From contig PWHD01000049.1 of NCBI GenBank assembly GCA_003555335.1, positions 1-64,000 on the forward strand: a DNA stretch of 64,000 nucleotides, written 5' to 3'. Positions within the stretch are counted from its first letter, which is position 1, and every line of letters starts with the position of its first letter. Below, piece by piece: positions 37,002 through 45,074 of this stretch. The stretch is from Mollicutes bacterium (GTDB lineage: Bacteria; Bacillota_I; Bacilli_A; Izemoplasmatales; Izemoplasmataceae). The translations under genes were made by a program, and so were the position numbers. The notes below the pieces were generated by a model, which saw nothing but the letters and a program-made list of their open reading frames with translations, searched no databases and was not told where the DNA came from.

Positions 37002-38265
37002 GAAAGAAAACAGCAAAGAAAAAAACAAAGAAAACAAGAATAAGAACGAAGAATCCAAACTCATGAGCGAGAAACACAACGAGCCGGTCGTGACCGATGA
37101 CAAGGATATTCGCGTTGAAGACGTGAGCGTCATCTTCGGGACGAAAAAACAGCGTCAAGAGGCCTTGGAGCTGCTTGATGAGATGAGCCCGGACGAAATC
37201 CGGGAGAAAACCGGCGCCACCGTCGCTGTCAAGAAAGTCAATTTCCACATCCAAGAAGGCGAGATGTTCGTCATTGTGGGTCTTTCGGGAAGCGGAAAGA
37301 GTTCCTTCATCAGGACCCTCAACCTCCTGAACAAACCCGCTACCGGAACCATCAGAATCGGTGACCGCAAGGTCCAGGACATGACCAGTGAAGAACTTCG
37401 CAAATTCAGAAGAAACGATATCTCGATGGTCTTTCAGCATTTCGGCCTGTTTACGCACCGAAGTGTCATGGGGAATGTCGAATATCCGCTCGAAGTCCAG
37501 GGCATCGAGAAGAAGAAGCGTCGTGAAAAGGCGATGGAAGCCATCAAGATGGTCGGTCTCGACGGCTGGGAGTTCCATATGCCAAGTCAGCTTTCGGGCG
37601 GGATGCGACAGCGTGTCGGCCTTGCCCGCGCACTCACCAACGATCCCTCCATCCTTCTGATGGACGAGCCCTACAGTGCGCTCGACCCGCTTATCAGACG
37701 CGAGATGCAAAACGAGCTTCTCAAACTGGAAGACCAGATGGACAGGACCATCGTCTTCATCACGCATGACATGAACGAGGCTTTCCGACTGGGCGACCGC
37801 ATCGCTTTGATGAAGGATGCGCAAATCGTCCAAATCGGCACCCCGACGGAATTCTTTGACAAACCCGCCAACGATTACGTCCGTGATTTCATCGCCGATG
37901 TCGACAAGACCCGGATTCTCAAAGTCCGAAGCATCATGGTCAAACCGACCTTCAAGGCGAAACCCGGCGATTCAAGAAGCGAAGTGAGCAAGAAGGTCAA
38001 AGACAATGACATGCAGTTCGTCTATGTCGTTGATAACAACAACAAACTCCTCGGTTACATCGAACGGGAGACCCTCGAAGAATCCAAAGCCAAGAAGATC
38101 GACAAGCTCATCAAGGACGATCACACGGTGATCGAACGGAATGCTTATCTTTCAGAGGCTTGGCCGAAACTCAAAGAATCGACCTATGACCTTCCGGTCG
38201 TCGATTCAAGAGGCCGTTTGCGAGGAATTCTCGATTACGACCTCGTTGTTGAAGCGCTTGCTTAG
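36994..38265 (+). CDS. opuAA: Glycine betaine-type ABC importer ATP-binding protein with CBS domains
   Basis: The 423-residue protein starts with a highly charged tail (about 45 residues, mostly K, E and N) not seen in most OpuAA proteins. The ABC domain has Walker A GLSGSGKSS, Q-loop VFQHFGLF, signature LSGGMRQRVGLARAL and Walker B ILLMDEPYSALDP. The C-terminal portion, from about residue 305, forms a pair of CBS motifs (RSIMVKPTFKAKPGD, DNDMQFVYVVDNNNKLLGYI, DLPVVDSRGRLRGIL). In related transporters this region senses ionic strength or c-di-AMP, so control could act at both protein and transcription level. Confidence 0.94.
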   Translation: MSKKENSKEKNKENKNKNEESKLMSEKHNEPVVTDDKDIRVEDVSVIFGTKKQRQEALELLDEMSPDEIREKTGATVAVKKVNFHIQEGEMFVIVGLSGSGKSSFIRTLNLLNKPATGTIRIGDRKVQDMTSEELRKFRRNDISMVFQHFGLFTHRSVMGNVEYPLEVQGIEKKKRREKAMEAIKMVGLDGWEFHMPSQLSGGMRQRVGLARALTNDPSILLMDEPYSALDPLIRREMQNELLKLEDQMDRTIVFITHDMNEAFRLGDRIALMKDAQIVQIGTPTEFFDKPANDYVRDFIADVDKTRILKVRSIMVKPTFKAKPGDSRSEVSKKVKDNDMQFVYVVDNNNKLLGYIERETLEESKAKKIDKLIKDDHTVIERNAYLSEAWPKLKESTYDLPVVDSRGRLRGILDYDLVVEALA

Positions 38266-38303
38266 ACATTTCATCATTTCTGATGAACACTCCTTCAGAC
38301 AAA

Positions 38304-38331
38304 GGCCACCTTCATTGGTGGTCTTTTTTTT
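38304..38331 (+). terminator. Terminator after the importer ATPase gene
   Basis: Stem GGCCACC/GGTGGTC with a six-base loop and an eight-T run. Confidence 0.88.
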
Positions 38332-38425
38332 GAAAAATAGCGGCCAGATTTTCACAATCATCATTATGATCATGCCGTTTCAGACGGCTGTGTTCAGGCT
38401 TCGATTTTTTTATGGGCTTAATCGT

Positions 38426-38454
38426 TTTACACATTAAAACTCGTATGATAGCAT
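38426..38454 (+). promoter_or_regulatory. Promoter of the second betaine-binding protein gene
   Basis: TTTACA (38426-38431), 17 bases, TAGCAT (38449-38454) with a TGA extension. It lines up with the two BusR-linked promoters (shared TTTACA and TATGATAG) but has lost the TGACAAC and TTGTAAA arms. Confidence 0.65.
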
Positions 38455-38502
38455 AAAGTTGAAATAGTATAAAATCAAATTCTGATTATAGGAGTGAATC
38501 AA

Positions 38503-39489
38503 ATGAGACTATTGCGAAGGCTGACCATTGTGGCAGCACTACTCACACTCGTGGTCGCGGTGGCCGCATGCGAGTACGAGACCGAGGAGATCACACTCGG
38601 CGAAGGCGACTGGGAAAGTAACACCCTACACAACGAAATCGCCCGCGTCATCATCGAAGAAGGATACGGTATTCCGGTGAATGTCGACATCGTCGACACG
38701 CCGCTTCTAATCCAGAGCTTAAGAGAAGGCACCATCCACGCCTGGTTGGAAGTGTGGACCGACAATATGCCCACTTATGATGACGATCTGGACGCCGGTC
38801 ATTATGAAGAGGTGTCGGTCAACTACGATGACAACTATCAGGGGCTTTACATCCCGCAGTATCTCGCCGATGAGCATCCCGGACTGAGAACCGTCCAGGA
38901 CCTTCCGGACTATAAACACCTGTTCCCGGACCCGGAGGTCACCGGATGGGACCCCGAAATCCACGAGGCGCTTGTCCACGGCGGCCCATCCGGATGGGCC
39001 GTCACGGATTTCCTGCAGTCGAAATTCAGTAACGAAGAGCTCTATCCCGAACTTGTCGAGCATTTCGTGTTCAGACCGGCCGAATCGACCACCCTGCTAA
39101 ACACCACCCTCATATCGGCCTATGAGGATGAAGACCCATGGGTCGGATACAACTGGGAACCGACTTGGATCATGGGACAACTCGACATGTTCTTACTGGG
39201 CGATGAACACGATTATGACCCGGACACCGGTGCGGGCATGATTCCGACTCAGGATGTCACCGTCGTTGTCACCGCCGGGTTCCAGGAGGATTATCCGGGC
39301 GTCTATGATTTCCTGAGTAACTATAAGACTTCGGCCGAGCTCACCGCCGAAGGACTCGCCTACATGCAGACCGAGGATGCCTCGGCTGAGGAAGCGGCCC
39401 GCTGGTGGCTCATCGAGTATGAGGACCTCTGGAGCGAATGGGTGAGCGAGGCCGCCTACGATGCGGTCATCGCCGCCTTGAACGAATAA
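38503..39489 (+). CDS. Glycine betaine/choline-type ABC binding lipoprotein 2
   Basis: A 328-residue paralog of the binding protein at 34.8 kb, with most residues identical and the same Cys23 lipobox (AVAAC). It lacks a transporter of its own and most likely feeds the same permease-ATPase. Differences cluster in places, e.g. IHAWLEVWTDNMPTY here against IHVNMEMWGDNIPTF in the first copy, which adds a tryptophan near the expected ligand region and might shift affinity or substrate. ATG 38503 is chosen because AGGAG is 8 bases upstream. It has its own promoter and terminator. Confidence 0.9.
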   Translation: MRLLRRLTIVAALLTLVVAVAACEYETEEITLGEGDWESNTLHNEIARVIIEEGYGIPVNVDIVDTPLLIQSLREGTIHAWLEVWTDNMPTYDDDLDAGHYEEVSVNYDDNYQGLYIPQYLADEHPGLRTVQDLPDYKHLFPDPEVTGWDPEIHEALVHGGPSGWAVTDFLQSKFSNEELYPELVEHFVFRPAESTTLLNTTLISAYEDEDPWVGYNWEPTWIMGQLDMFLLGDEHDYDPDTGAGMIPTQDVTVVVTAGFQEDYPGVYDFLSNYKTSAELTAEGLAYMQTEDASAEEAARWWLIEYEDLWSEWVSEAAYDAVIAALNE

Positions 39490-39529
39490 TCTGACGAACT
39501 GAACCTTCTCAACGCGTACAAGAAAACAG

Positions 39530-39560
39530 AAAAAGGACTGCCTCGGCAGTCCTTTTTCTT
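39530..39560 (+). terminator. Terminator after the second binding-protein gene
   Basis: Perfect 12-bp stem AAAAAGGACTGC/GCAGTCCTTTTT with a CTCG loop. Confidence 0.9.
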
Positions 39561-39622
39561 GAAATTGTGGAAAATCGTGATGAAACGCTATATAATATTC
39601 ATGCAAAAGGAGGCGTTTCACG

Positions 39623-39916
39623 ATGAAAAATCTAAACAGAGATATCTTGGTTTCAGTGATTTTCACCTTTATCGCCTATCTCGTTGTGGGTGGGATTGTG
39701 ATTTCAGGATTGATCGGCGACTTCGGATCAGTGACTGAAAGGATGTTGTTTTACGGCTTTCCGTTTTCGCTTCTGGCGATTTTCTTTTCCAGAACCGCAG
39801 TGCGCGTGGAAATCGATGAACAAAACGCAACGGCCATTCAACGTAGTTTCCTAGGGGCGCTCGCCCTCTCGGTTCTTTCTTTGATCATTCTCATCGGGAG
39901 TCTTTTCGCAGGATGA
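39623..39916 (+). CDS. Small membrane protein of unknown function
   Basis: A 97-residue protein with three predicted membrane helices (about residues 9-30, 41-57 and 75-95) separated by short loops, the second loop being SRTAVRVEIDEQNATAIQRS. No family recognised. AGGAGG precedes ATG, and a TATAAT lies at 39591-39596 without a good -35. It is convergent with the next gene, with only three bases between stops. Confidence 0.7.
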   Translation: MKNLNRDILVSVIFTFIAYLVVGGIVISGLIGDFGSVTERMLFYGFPFSLLAIFFSRTAVRVEIDEQNATAIQRSFLGALALSVLSLIILIGSLFAG

Positions 39917-39919
39917 TTT

Positions 39920-40192
39920 TCACACAGCGATGTCGTTGTATTCATCGGACTGTTCGAAAGCCTTGACCACGTAAGAACAGGATGGGCGGATCTTGAGGTT
40001 GTTCTTTCTCGCATAGTCCGCGAGCCGGTCGAGAAGCTTTTTCGCGATGCCCTGTCCGCGGAGACTCGGATCGACGAAAGTGGATTTTGCGACAATGGTG
40101 TTTTCATCCTCTTTTTCGAATGTGATTTCACCAACCGCTTCATTGTTCTCGTTTTCGATATAGAACCGGTTCTCACCTTGTTTGATTTCCAT
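39920..40192 (-). CDS. Small GNAT-like acetyltransferase (YjdJ type)
   Basis: A 90-residue protein that is a minimal GNAT fold of the YjdJ/Gcn5-related type: two beta strands (YIENENNEAVGEITFEK), a strand leading to the acetyl-CoA loop VDPSLRGQGIAKKLLDRLADYAR, and the C-terminal IRPSCSYVVKAFEQ. The conserved SCSYV-F element marks this small family, found widely in Bacillota, substrate unknown. GAGGAGTG precedes ATG. Divergent from perR. Confidence 0.88.
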   Translation of the reverse strand: MEIKQGENRFYIENENNEAVGEITFEKEDENTIVAKSTFVDPSLRGQGIAKKLLDRLADYARKNNLKIRPSCSYVVKAFEQSDEYNDIAV

Positions 40193-40222
40193 AAGATCAC
40201 TCCTCGTTCATAAGATACTTTC

Positions 40223-40252
40223 ATTATAATCCCTCATTGTTTGTGCTGACAA
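40223..40252 (-). promoter_or_regulatory. Promoter of the small GNAT gene
   Basis: On the minus strand TTGTCA (40252-40247), 18 bases, TATAAT (40228-40223). Confidence 0.75.
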
Positions 40253-40270
40253 CCGATGTACACTAAATTC

Positions 40271-40338
40271 TTGACTTATCAACAAAGCCGGATTATAATC
40301 AATTATGTATTCATTACAATTTTAAAACGATTACAATT
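40271..40338 (+). promoter_or_regulatory. Promoter and candidate PerR operator of perR-peroxiredoxin
   Basis: TTGACT (40271-40276), 17 bases, TATAAT (40294-40299). Overlapping and following it is an AT-rich block: TTATAATCAATTATG (40293-40307) resembles the PerR box TTATAATnATTATAA in its left half. The direct repeats ATTACAATT (40313-40321 and 40330-40338) follow. Autoregulation by PerR is likely but inferred. Confidence 0.65.
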
Positions 40339-40349
40339 GGAGTGAGACC

Positions 40350-40757
40350 ATGCAACAATACAGTGAGATTCTGAGAAGCTATGACATCAATCCTTCCTAT
40401 ACACGGCTGCTGATCTATCAGTACCTTAAGGAAGTGCGGTCCCATCCGACCGCAGAAGAGATCTACCGTGCAATCCTGGGCACCTTGCCCACGCTTTCCA
40501 AGACAACCGTCTACAACACGCTTCATCTTTTTACCGAGAAACATCTCGCCACCATGATCATGATGGACGAGAACGAGACACGCTATGACCTGATCACCAA
40601 GCCGCACGCCCATTTCAAGTGCATGAACTGTTCAAAGATTTTCGACGTGGCCATCGAACCACCGGCCATCGACGCCGCGTTTTTGAAAGACTACATTGTC
40701 GAAGATGCGCAGCTTCTTTACCGGGGCTTCTGTCCCGAGTGCAAGAAAACACTTTAA
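40350..40757 (+). CDS. perR: Fur-family peroxide regulator, PerR-like
   Basis: A 135-residue Fur-superfamily repressor. The N-terminal winged helix has the recognition helix in LSKTTVYNTLHLF. The dimerisation part has the regulatory metal ligands in RYDLITKPHAHF and structural zinc cysteines in CMNC and CPEC. The aspartate in CSKIFDV, at the place where Fur usually has glutamate, and the adjacent peroxiredoxin gene favour PerR over Fur or Zur. It should release DNA when its iron-bound histidines are oxidised by peroxide. The peroxiredoxin gene starts 19 bases downstream. Confidence 0.87.
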   Translation: MQQYSEILRSYDINPSYTRLLIYQYLKEVRSHPTAEEIYRAILGTLPTLSKTTVYNTLHLFTEKHLATMIMMDENETRYDLITKPHAHFKCMNCSKIFDVAIEPPAIDAAFLKDYIVEDAQLLYRGFCPECKKTL

Positions 40758-40776
40758 AACAGAAGGGATGACTCGT

Positions 40777-41463
40777 ATGGAAACCGAAAAAGATTCTGTC
40801 ATTGTCCAAATGCCCATGCTTGGTGACGACGCGCCTTCATTCGAAGCCGAAAGCACCCAGGGTAGGATTGTCTTCCCGAGAGATTACCGTGGGTCCTGGG
40901 TGATTTTCTTCTCCCATCCCGCTGACTTCACGCCCGTCTGCACGACCGAGTTCATGATGTTCGCCAAGATGCAAAGCGAGTTCAAGGATCTCAATACCGA
41001 ACTCATCGGTCTATCGGTCGATTCGCTTCAGTCCCACATCGCTTGGATCAGGACCATCCACGAGAAGATAGAATACAAGGATATAAAGCATATCGATATC
41101 AACTTCCCCCTAATTGAGGATATCCGGATGAATGTCGCGAGAAAGTACGGAATGATCCAGCCCAATCAATCTGACACCAGAGCCGTCAGAGCGGTTTTCA
41201 TCATCGATCCTCGCGGTAAGATCAGGACCATTCATTATTATCCGCTTTCAACCGGTCGGAATTTCGATGAGTTGAAACGGGTCCTGACCGCCCTTCAGAA
41301 AACAGACAACGAAGACGTGCTGACGCCGGCCGACTGGCGTCCGGGCGATGATGTCATGCTGCCCGTTCCGCCGAATAACAAGCTCGCCGAGCGGCGGATG
41401 CAAGAAACACAAGAAGGTGTCCACTGCCTCGAGTGGTTCATGTGCCTCAAAAAAGACGGATAA
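40777..41463 (+). CDS. Peroxiredoxin, Prx6/1-Cys-like
   Basis: A 228-residue AhpC/TSA-family peroxidase that reduces hydrogen peroxide or organic peroxides. The peroxidatic cysteine is Cys54 in DFTPVCTTEF. The length, the IRMNVARKYGMIQP and RAVFIIDPRGKIRTIHYYP blocks, and the long C-terminal arm match the Prx6 group, including archaeal members. Two further cysteines, Cys217 and Cys223, lie in the arm (GVHCLEWFMCLKK) and could act as resolving residues. ATG 40777 is used because AGAAGGG then has normal spacing. It is co-transcribed with perR. Confidence 0.93.
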   Translation: METEKDSVIVQMPMLGDDAPSFEAESTQGRIVFPRDYRGSWVIFFSHPADFTPVCTTEFMMFAKMQSEFKDLNTELIGLSVDSLQSHIAWIRTIHEKIEYKDIKHIDINFPLIEDIRMNVARKYGMIQPNQSDTRAVRAVFIIDPRGKIRTIHYYPLSTGRNFDELKRVLTALQKTDNEDVLTPADWRPGDDVMLPVPPNNKLAERRMQETQEGVHCLEWFMCLKKDG

Positions 41464-41474
41464 TTTCAAAAAAG

Positions 41475-41504
41475 CTACCTTGCGCCCTTACAAGGTAGTT
41501 TTTT
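41475..41504 (+). terminator. Terminator of perR-peroxiredoxin
   Basis: Stem CTACCTTG/CAAGGTAG with an eight-base loop and T6. Confidence 0.9.
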
Positions 41505-41554
41505 CATTGTCATTGTGATACAATTAATATGATTCGAGAAAAGGAATGATCCCT

Positions 41555-42115
41555 ATGAAAGAAACCTTCAAAAACGGCACCAAGACATTTTCCTACCTGT
41601 TCGACACCACCGATTACAAACGCCAAGAAACGGTGCTCAAATATTTTCTGATGATTGTCATGTTGCCGCTGCATGTATTCTTGTTTGTCGTCATCAGCGT
41701 CTTTTTCCTGATTGAAAGACTGTTCGCGTATGTGTTCCGCTTTTTCATCGCCATCCAATCCTTTCTTTTCAAGAAGCGCGCCGCACAACAAAGAGCCTTC
41801 AGAAAACTTTTCACTTTGGCAAGCGTATTGGTCTTCATTGTCTTTCTTCCCTTCCTGCTTGTCTATTACCTGAGTATGCTGATCAAGGTAATCGGCAAGA
41901 GTCTCATGAAAAAAGTGCTTTTCGCCATGGATTTTTCAAATCAATTAAAACCCCAAGAAGTCCATATCTTCGATGATGTCTCCATCCACTCTCAGATGAA
42001 GATGAGCGGGATGATGAAGGATTTGAGCAACACCGAGGCCCTCGGCGGCGCGATCCAGGAAATCCTGAGCCAGATGGAACATCTCGAGGACGACCCCAAG
42101 AAGTCGAAGAAATGA
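41555..42115 (+). CDS. Membrane protein of unknown function
   Basis: A 186-residue protein. The first 30 residues are soluble; two hydrophobic helices follow (about residues 31-58 and 88-116), separated by a basic, phenylalanine-rich stretch. The C-terminal 60 residues are soluble and methionine-rich (SQMKMSGMMKDLSNTEALGGAIQEIL). No family recognised. ATG 41555 has AAAAGGA at good spacing; an in-frame ATG nine bases earlier does not. Confidence 0.7.
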   Translation: MKETFKNGTKTFSYLFDTTDYKRQETVLKYFLMIVMLPLHVFLFVVISVFFLIERLFAYVFRFFIAIQSFLFKKRAAQQRAFRKLFTLASVLVFIVFLPFLLVYYLSMLIKVIGKSLMKKVLFAMDFSNQLKPQEVHIFDDVSIHSQMKMSGMMKDLSNTEALGGAIQEILSQMEHLEDDPKKSKK

Positions 42116-42167
42116 ACCCTTTTTCCTTTGATCATAACGAAGCGACATCGCCGAATGGAGTGACCGT

Positions 42168-43661
42168 ATGTACGAATCCTATAAGAAGCTGTTAGAAAGC
42201 GAGGATACCCTTTCGTGGATCGAATGGGCCGAAACCGTCAAAAAAGATGATATCGAGACATTCAAGACGCTGTTCGACCCGAGCGACGATGCGCACATGT
42301 TCGATCCCATCGAACTCGCGATCGCCTATGACGCCGAACGTATCTTCCACTTTCTGATCAGCACCTATGACTACTCCGATTTCTACAACCAGGTGGATTT
42401 TTCTCTGCTCATCCTCCTTTTAATCTTCGAACACGAGCACTTCCTGCTGATGGCGCTTGAATCCTTCGAATTTCCGCCAGAGCATTATCTCCATATGTAT
42501 GAATACATCATCACCCACAAAGACGTCGATTATTTCAAACAGTTCTACCGGCATTATCCGGTCGCTGCCGACCAGCACAAGGATCTGTTGCGTCTTTCAC
42601 TCAACAACCATGACATATTCCTCTATCTGAGCGGTCTTGAAACCATGGAAGCGTTGCTTCGGGATGAAGATGTCATGTTCGATATCATTAGTTTCCATCC
42701 TCAGTTGCTCGCACTGCTTGTGGATGTCGAGGATGTGCGTGATTATATCGATACCGAGCTGTTCATGAATGTCTTGCAACTGGAGAATCTCGCGGATTTC
42801 AAAAAAGTCCTCGCTTTCCTGCTGAACCGGGGCTGGGACATCAATGAAGAGAACGATTTCGGTCTCACCCTGTTCCACCAGGCGCTGCGTTATGCGAAAG
42901 AAGCGGGCTATGTCGAAATGTTGGTCACCTTCGGTGCCGACACCACCGCCAGGACATCGATGGGCTTTCCCCCTGCACATCAATTGCTGCTTCGCGATTC
43001 ACAGTTCACGCTGGCGCTCACCGAGATCGTCGACTTCAACGCCCGTGACAACATCGGTTACACCCTGCAGGACTATGATGCGATGATGCGCGAGGAATCG
43101 CTCAATCACTTCGATATCCTGAATGTCGTGAAGCTGATTTTGAACATGGATGAAAGCTATCTCTATGAACTGAGTGAAGACGATTTCTATCATCTCGCCG
43201 CTCTGCACGGCATCGAAGTCTTCGCCCCCTACATCACGCTTCTTTCCGTAGAAAGCCCGGACATCAAGGAACGCTACCGACGTGAACTGTCTGAGATGGA
43301 TTTTTCCGCATTCGATATCATTCCGCTCAAAGATTTGTTTCCGGGAAAATTTCCCCACGACATCAACAAGACGCTCCATCTCGAACTGGATTTTCTGGAC
43401 ATCACCGAAACGAAAATCGAGCACTTCAAAACGTTCGCTGCCGCTCACGATACCATACTCGTCATCGAAAGCGAAGGTGAAGCGCTCAATCACCGCGGCC
43501 AGATCGTCTATGAGATCACGCCATCCGGTGACATCACCAAAAAAGCCGTGGTCTACAGCCACCTTGTCGACGTCTACTACCTCAACTACTATTACGAAAT
43601 CCCCCTCGTGAACATCACTTACAGACCCGACCCCAAGAAACCGATGCGTTTTTTGAACTGA
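42168..43661 (+). CDS. Large acidic protein with degenerate ankyrin-like repeats
   Basis: A 497-residue protein with no catalytic motif that I recognise. Between about residues 205 and 310 it has ankyrin-like helices: LLNRGWDINEENDFGLTLFHQAL, then MLVTFGADTTARTSMGFPPAHQLLL, then VDFNARDNIGYTLQDY. The pattern of G-x-D-I/T followed by helix-turn-helix fits ankyrin repeats, though they are divergent. The N-terminal 200 residues are helical with similar periodicity. The C-terminal 100 residues are predicted beta-rich. Ankyrin proteins usually bind other proteins. It is cytosolic, with no signal peptide. Single gene between a membrane protein and a NYN-domain gene; GGAG precedes ATG. Confidence 0.75.
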   Translation: MYESYKKLLESEDTLSWIEWAETVKKDDIETFKTLFDPSDDAHMFDPIELAIAYDAERIFHFLISTYDYSDFYNQVDFSLLILLLIFEHEHFLLMALESFEFPPEHYLHMYEYIITHKDVDYFKQFYRHYPVAADQHKDLLRLSLNNHDIFLYLSGLETMEALLRDEDVMFDIISFHPQLLALLVDVEDVRDYIDTELFMNVLQLENLADFKKVLAFLLNRGWDINEENDFGLTLFHQALRYAKEAGYVEMLVTFGADTTARTSMGFPPAHQLLLRDSQFTLALTEIVDFNARDNIGYTLQDYDAMMREESLNHFDILNVVKLILNMDESYLYELSEDDFYHLAALHGIEVFAPYITLLSVESPDIKERYRRELSEMDFSAFDIIPLKDLFPGKFPHDINKTLHLELDFLDITETKIEHFKTFAAAHDTILVIESEGEALNHRGQIVYEITPSGDITKKAVVYSHLVDVYYLNYYYEIPLVNITYRPDPKKPMRFLN

Positions 43662-43709
43662 AACAAGCACATGACCGCAACACAAAAAACAAGAAAAGAA
43701 GAGGTTATT

Positions 43710-44468
43710 ATGGCCCTGGAAAACAGAAGTATCGCACTGTTGATCGATGCGGAGAACATCTCTCCTAAATACATCGAAATCATCATCGACGAAGCCAACA
43801 AATACGGTAAAATCAACTACCGGAGGGTTTACGGAGACTGGACCACCCAGAATCTGAAAGCATGGAAAGAAAAAATCAACGAATTCGGACTCACCCCTGT
43901 CCAGCAATACGCCTACACCGCCGGCAAAAATGTCAGCGACTTCACCCTGATCATCGAAGCGATGGACATTCTTTATTCGGGCAAGGTCGACAGCTTCTGT
44001 CTCGTTACCAGCGACAGTGATTTCACCAAGCTTGTCACCAGATTGAGAGAAGATGACATGTTCGTCTTCGGCATGGGCGAATCCAAGACACCGATCAGTC
44101 TTGTCAACTCGTGTGAATCCTTCTCTTATCTCGACAAGATGCTCGCCGACACCATCGAGGAAAAAGAGAAACCGAAACCGAAAAAGACAACAAAGAAAAC
44201 CTCACCCGAAACCCCGCCGAAAACCCAAAGCAGCATCACACCGCTTTCAAGAATCGAAAGCGAACTCAAAAACATCATCCGGACCAATGCCGAAGATGAT
44301 GGTTGGGCCTACTGGAGCATCGTGGCGAATCTCCTTCAGAAGAAGTTCCCCGGTTTCCACCCGAGAAACTACGGACCGAACATCAAACCGCTCACCTTCT
44401 TCAAGCAACACAAGGGGTTCGCTGTGAAGATCGAAAACAAAGTCGCCTACATCAAAATCAAGGACTGA
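43710..44468 (+). CDS. NYN (PIN-like RNase) domain protein with C-terminal OST-HTH/LOTUS domain
   Basis: The 252-residue product has an N-terminal NYN domain with the expected acidic residues: LLIDAENIS, the KNVSDFTLIIEAMD segment and LVTSDSDFTKLV. This fold is a PIN-like metal-dependent ribonuclease. A lysine/proline-rich linker (about 150-175) leads to an OST-HTH/LOTUS domain (SRIESELKNIIRTN, GWAYWSIVANLLQKKFPGF, TFFKQHKGFAVKI), a winged-helix RNA-binding module. The combination is known in bacteria and in the eukaryotic limkain/MARF1 group; the bacterial substrate is not established. ATG 43710 is preferred over upstream in-frame codons because AAGAAGAGG precedes it. Confidence 0.88.
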   Translation: MALENRSIALLIDAENISPKYIEIIIDEANKYGKINYRRVYGDWTTQNLKAWKEKINEFGLTPVQQYAYTAGKNVSDFTLIIEAMDILYSGKVDSFCLVTSDSDFTKLVTRLREDDMFVFGMGESKTPISLVNSCESFSYLDKMLADTIEEKEKPKPKKTTKKTSPETPPKTQSSITPLSRIESELKNIIRTNAEDDGWAYWSIVANLLQKKFPGFHPRNYGPNIKPLTFFKQHKGFAVKIENKVAYIKIKD

Positions 44469-44481
44469 CAAGGAGGTCCCC

Positions 44482-44985
44482 ATGATGAAAAAGACCTGGA
44501 AAAGCGAAACAATGTCAAAAGGAATCCTCGCCGCCCTCATCTTCATCGGAAGCCTGTTCGGTTTCCTCCTATTCTTTCTGATCGCCCGGGCCATCAACGG
44601 CCCCGAGGAATGGATGATCGTCGAGGAATCCCTGCTACAGAGCATTCTCATTTTCTATTTCTTCGGCCTCATCCTGTCGGCTGTCCATCTCGTCAAGGAT
44701 TATCGCCGCTACAACGGGCTAAAACTCACGATGGACAACGGCGTCATCCACTTCGAAAAACCGGATCAATCCGACAAGACCCACTCCTTGAAGGAACTGA
44801 GATACTTCAAGTCCTTCAGCCCGCTTTACAGCCTCTTCCGATATTGCAAGGTCGTGCTGCACTTCAAGAACCCGCAGGACCACAGGCGCTCCCAGCAGAT
44901 CATCCTGATCAGAAACGATGCGGAGAAGGCGTTCGTCAAATCCTTGCAGGAAGAACAGAAGAAAGCGCCCAAGACGGACAAATGA
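44482..44985 (+). CDS. Membrane protein of unknown function
   Basis: A 167-residue protein with two membrane helices (about residues 14-36 and 49-68) and a soluble beta-rich C-terminal part. The pattern GLKLTMDNGVIHFEKPD and the basic stretches suggest a PH-like domain, but the similarity is too weak for an assignment. AAGGAGG precedes the double ATG start. It starts 13 bases after the NYN-LOTUS gene and is probably co-transcribed with it. Confidence 0.7.
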   Translation: MMKKTWKSETMSKGILAALIFIGSLFGFLLFFLIARAINGPEEWMIVEESLLQSILIFYFFGLILSAVHLVKDYRRYNGLKLTMDNGVIHFEKPDQSDKTHSLKELRYFKSFSPLYSLFRYCKVVLHFKNPQDHRRSQQIILIRNDAEKAFVKSLQEEQKKAPKTDK

Positions 44986-45074
44986 TGATTTCCGCGGGCA
45001 GGCCTGAGTTTTATCGGGCGGTCCGCGTTTTTATTGATTAATACCCAAGAAACCGAACGAAAAGGAGTCCGACG

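Noticed and set aside
44991..45036. Possible terminator before the serine hydrolase gene
   Set aside because: Only a five-base outer stem (CGCGG/CCGCG) with a large loop precedes a T run; too weak to call.
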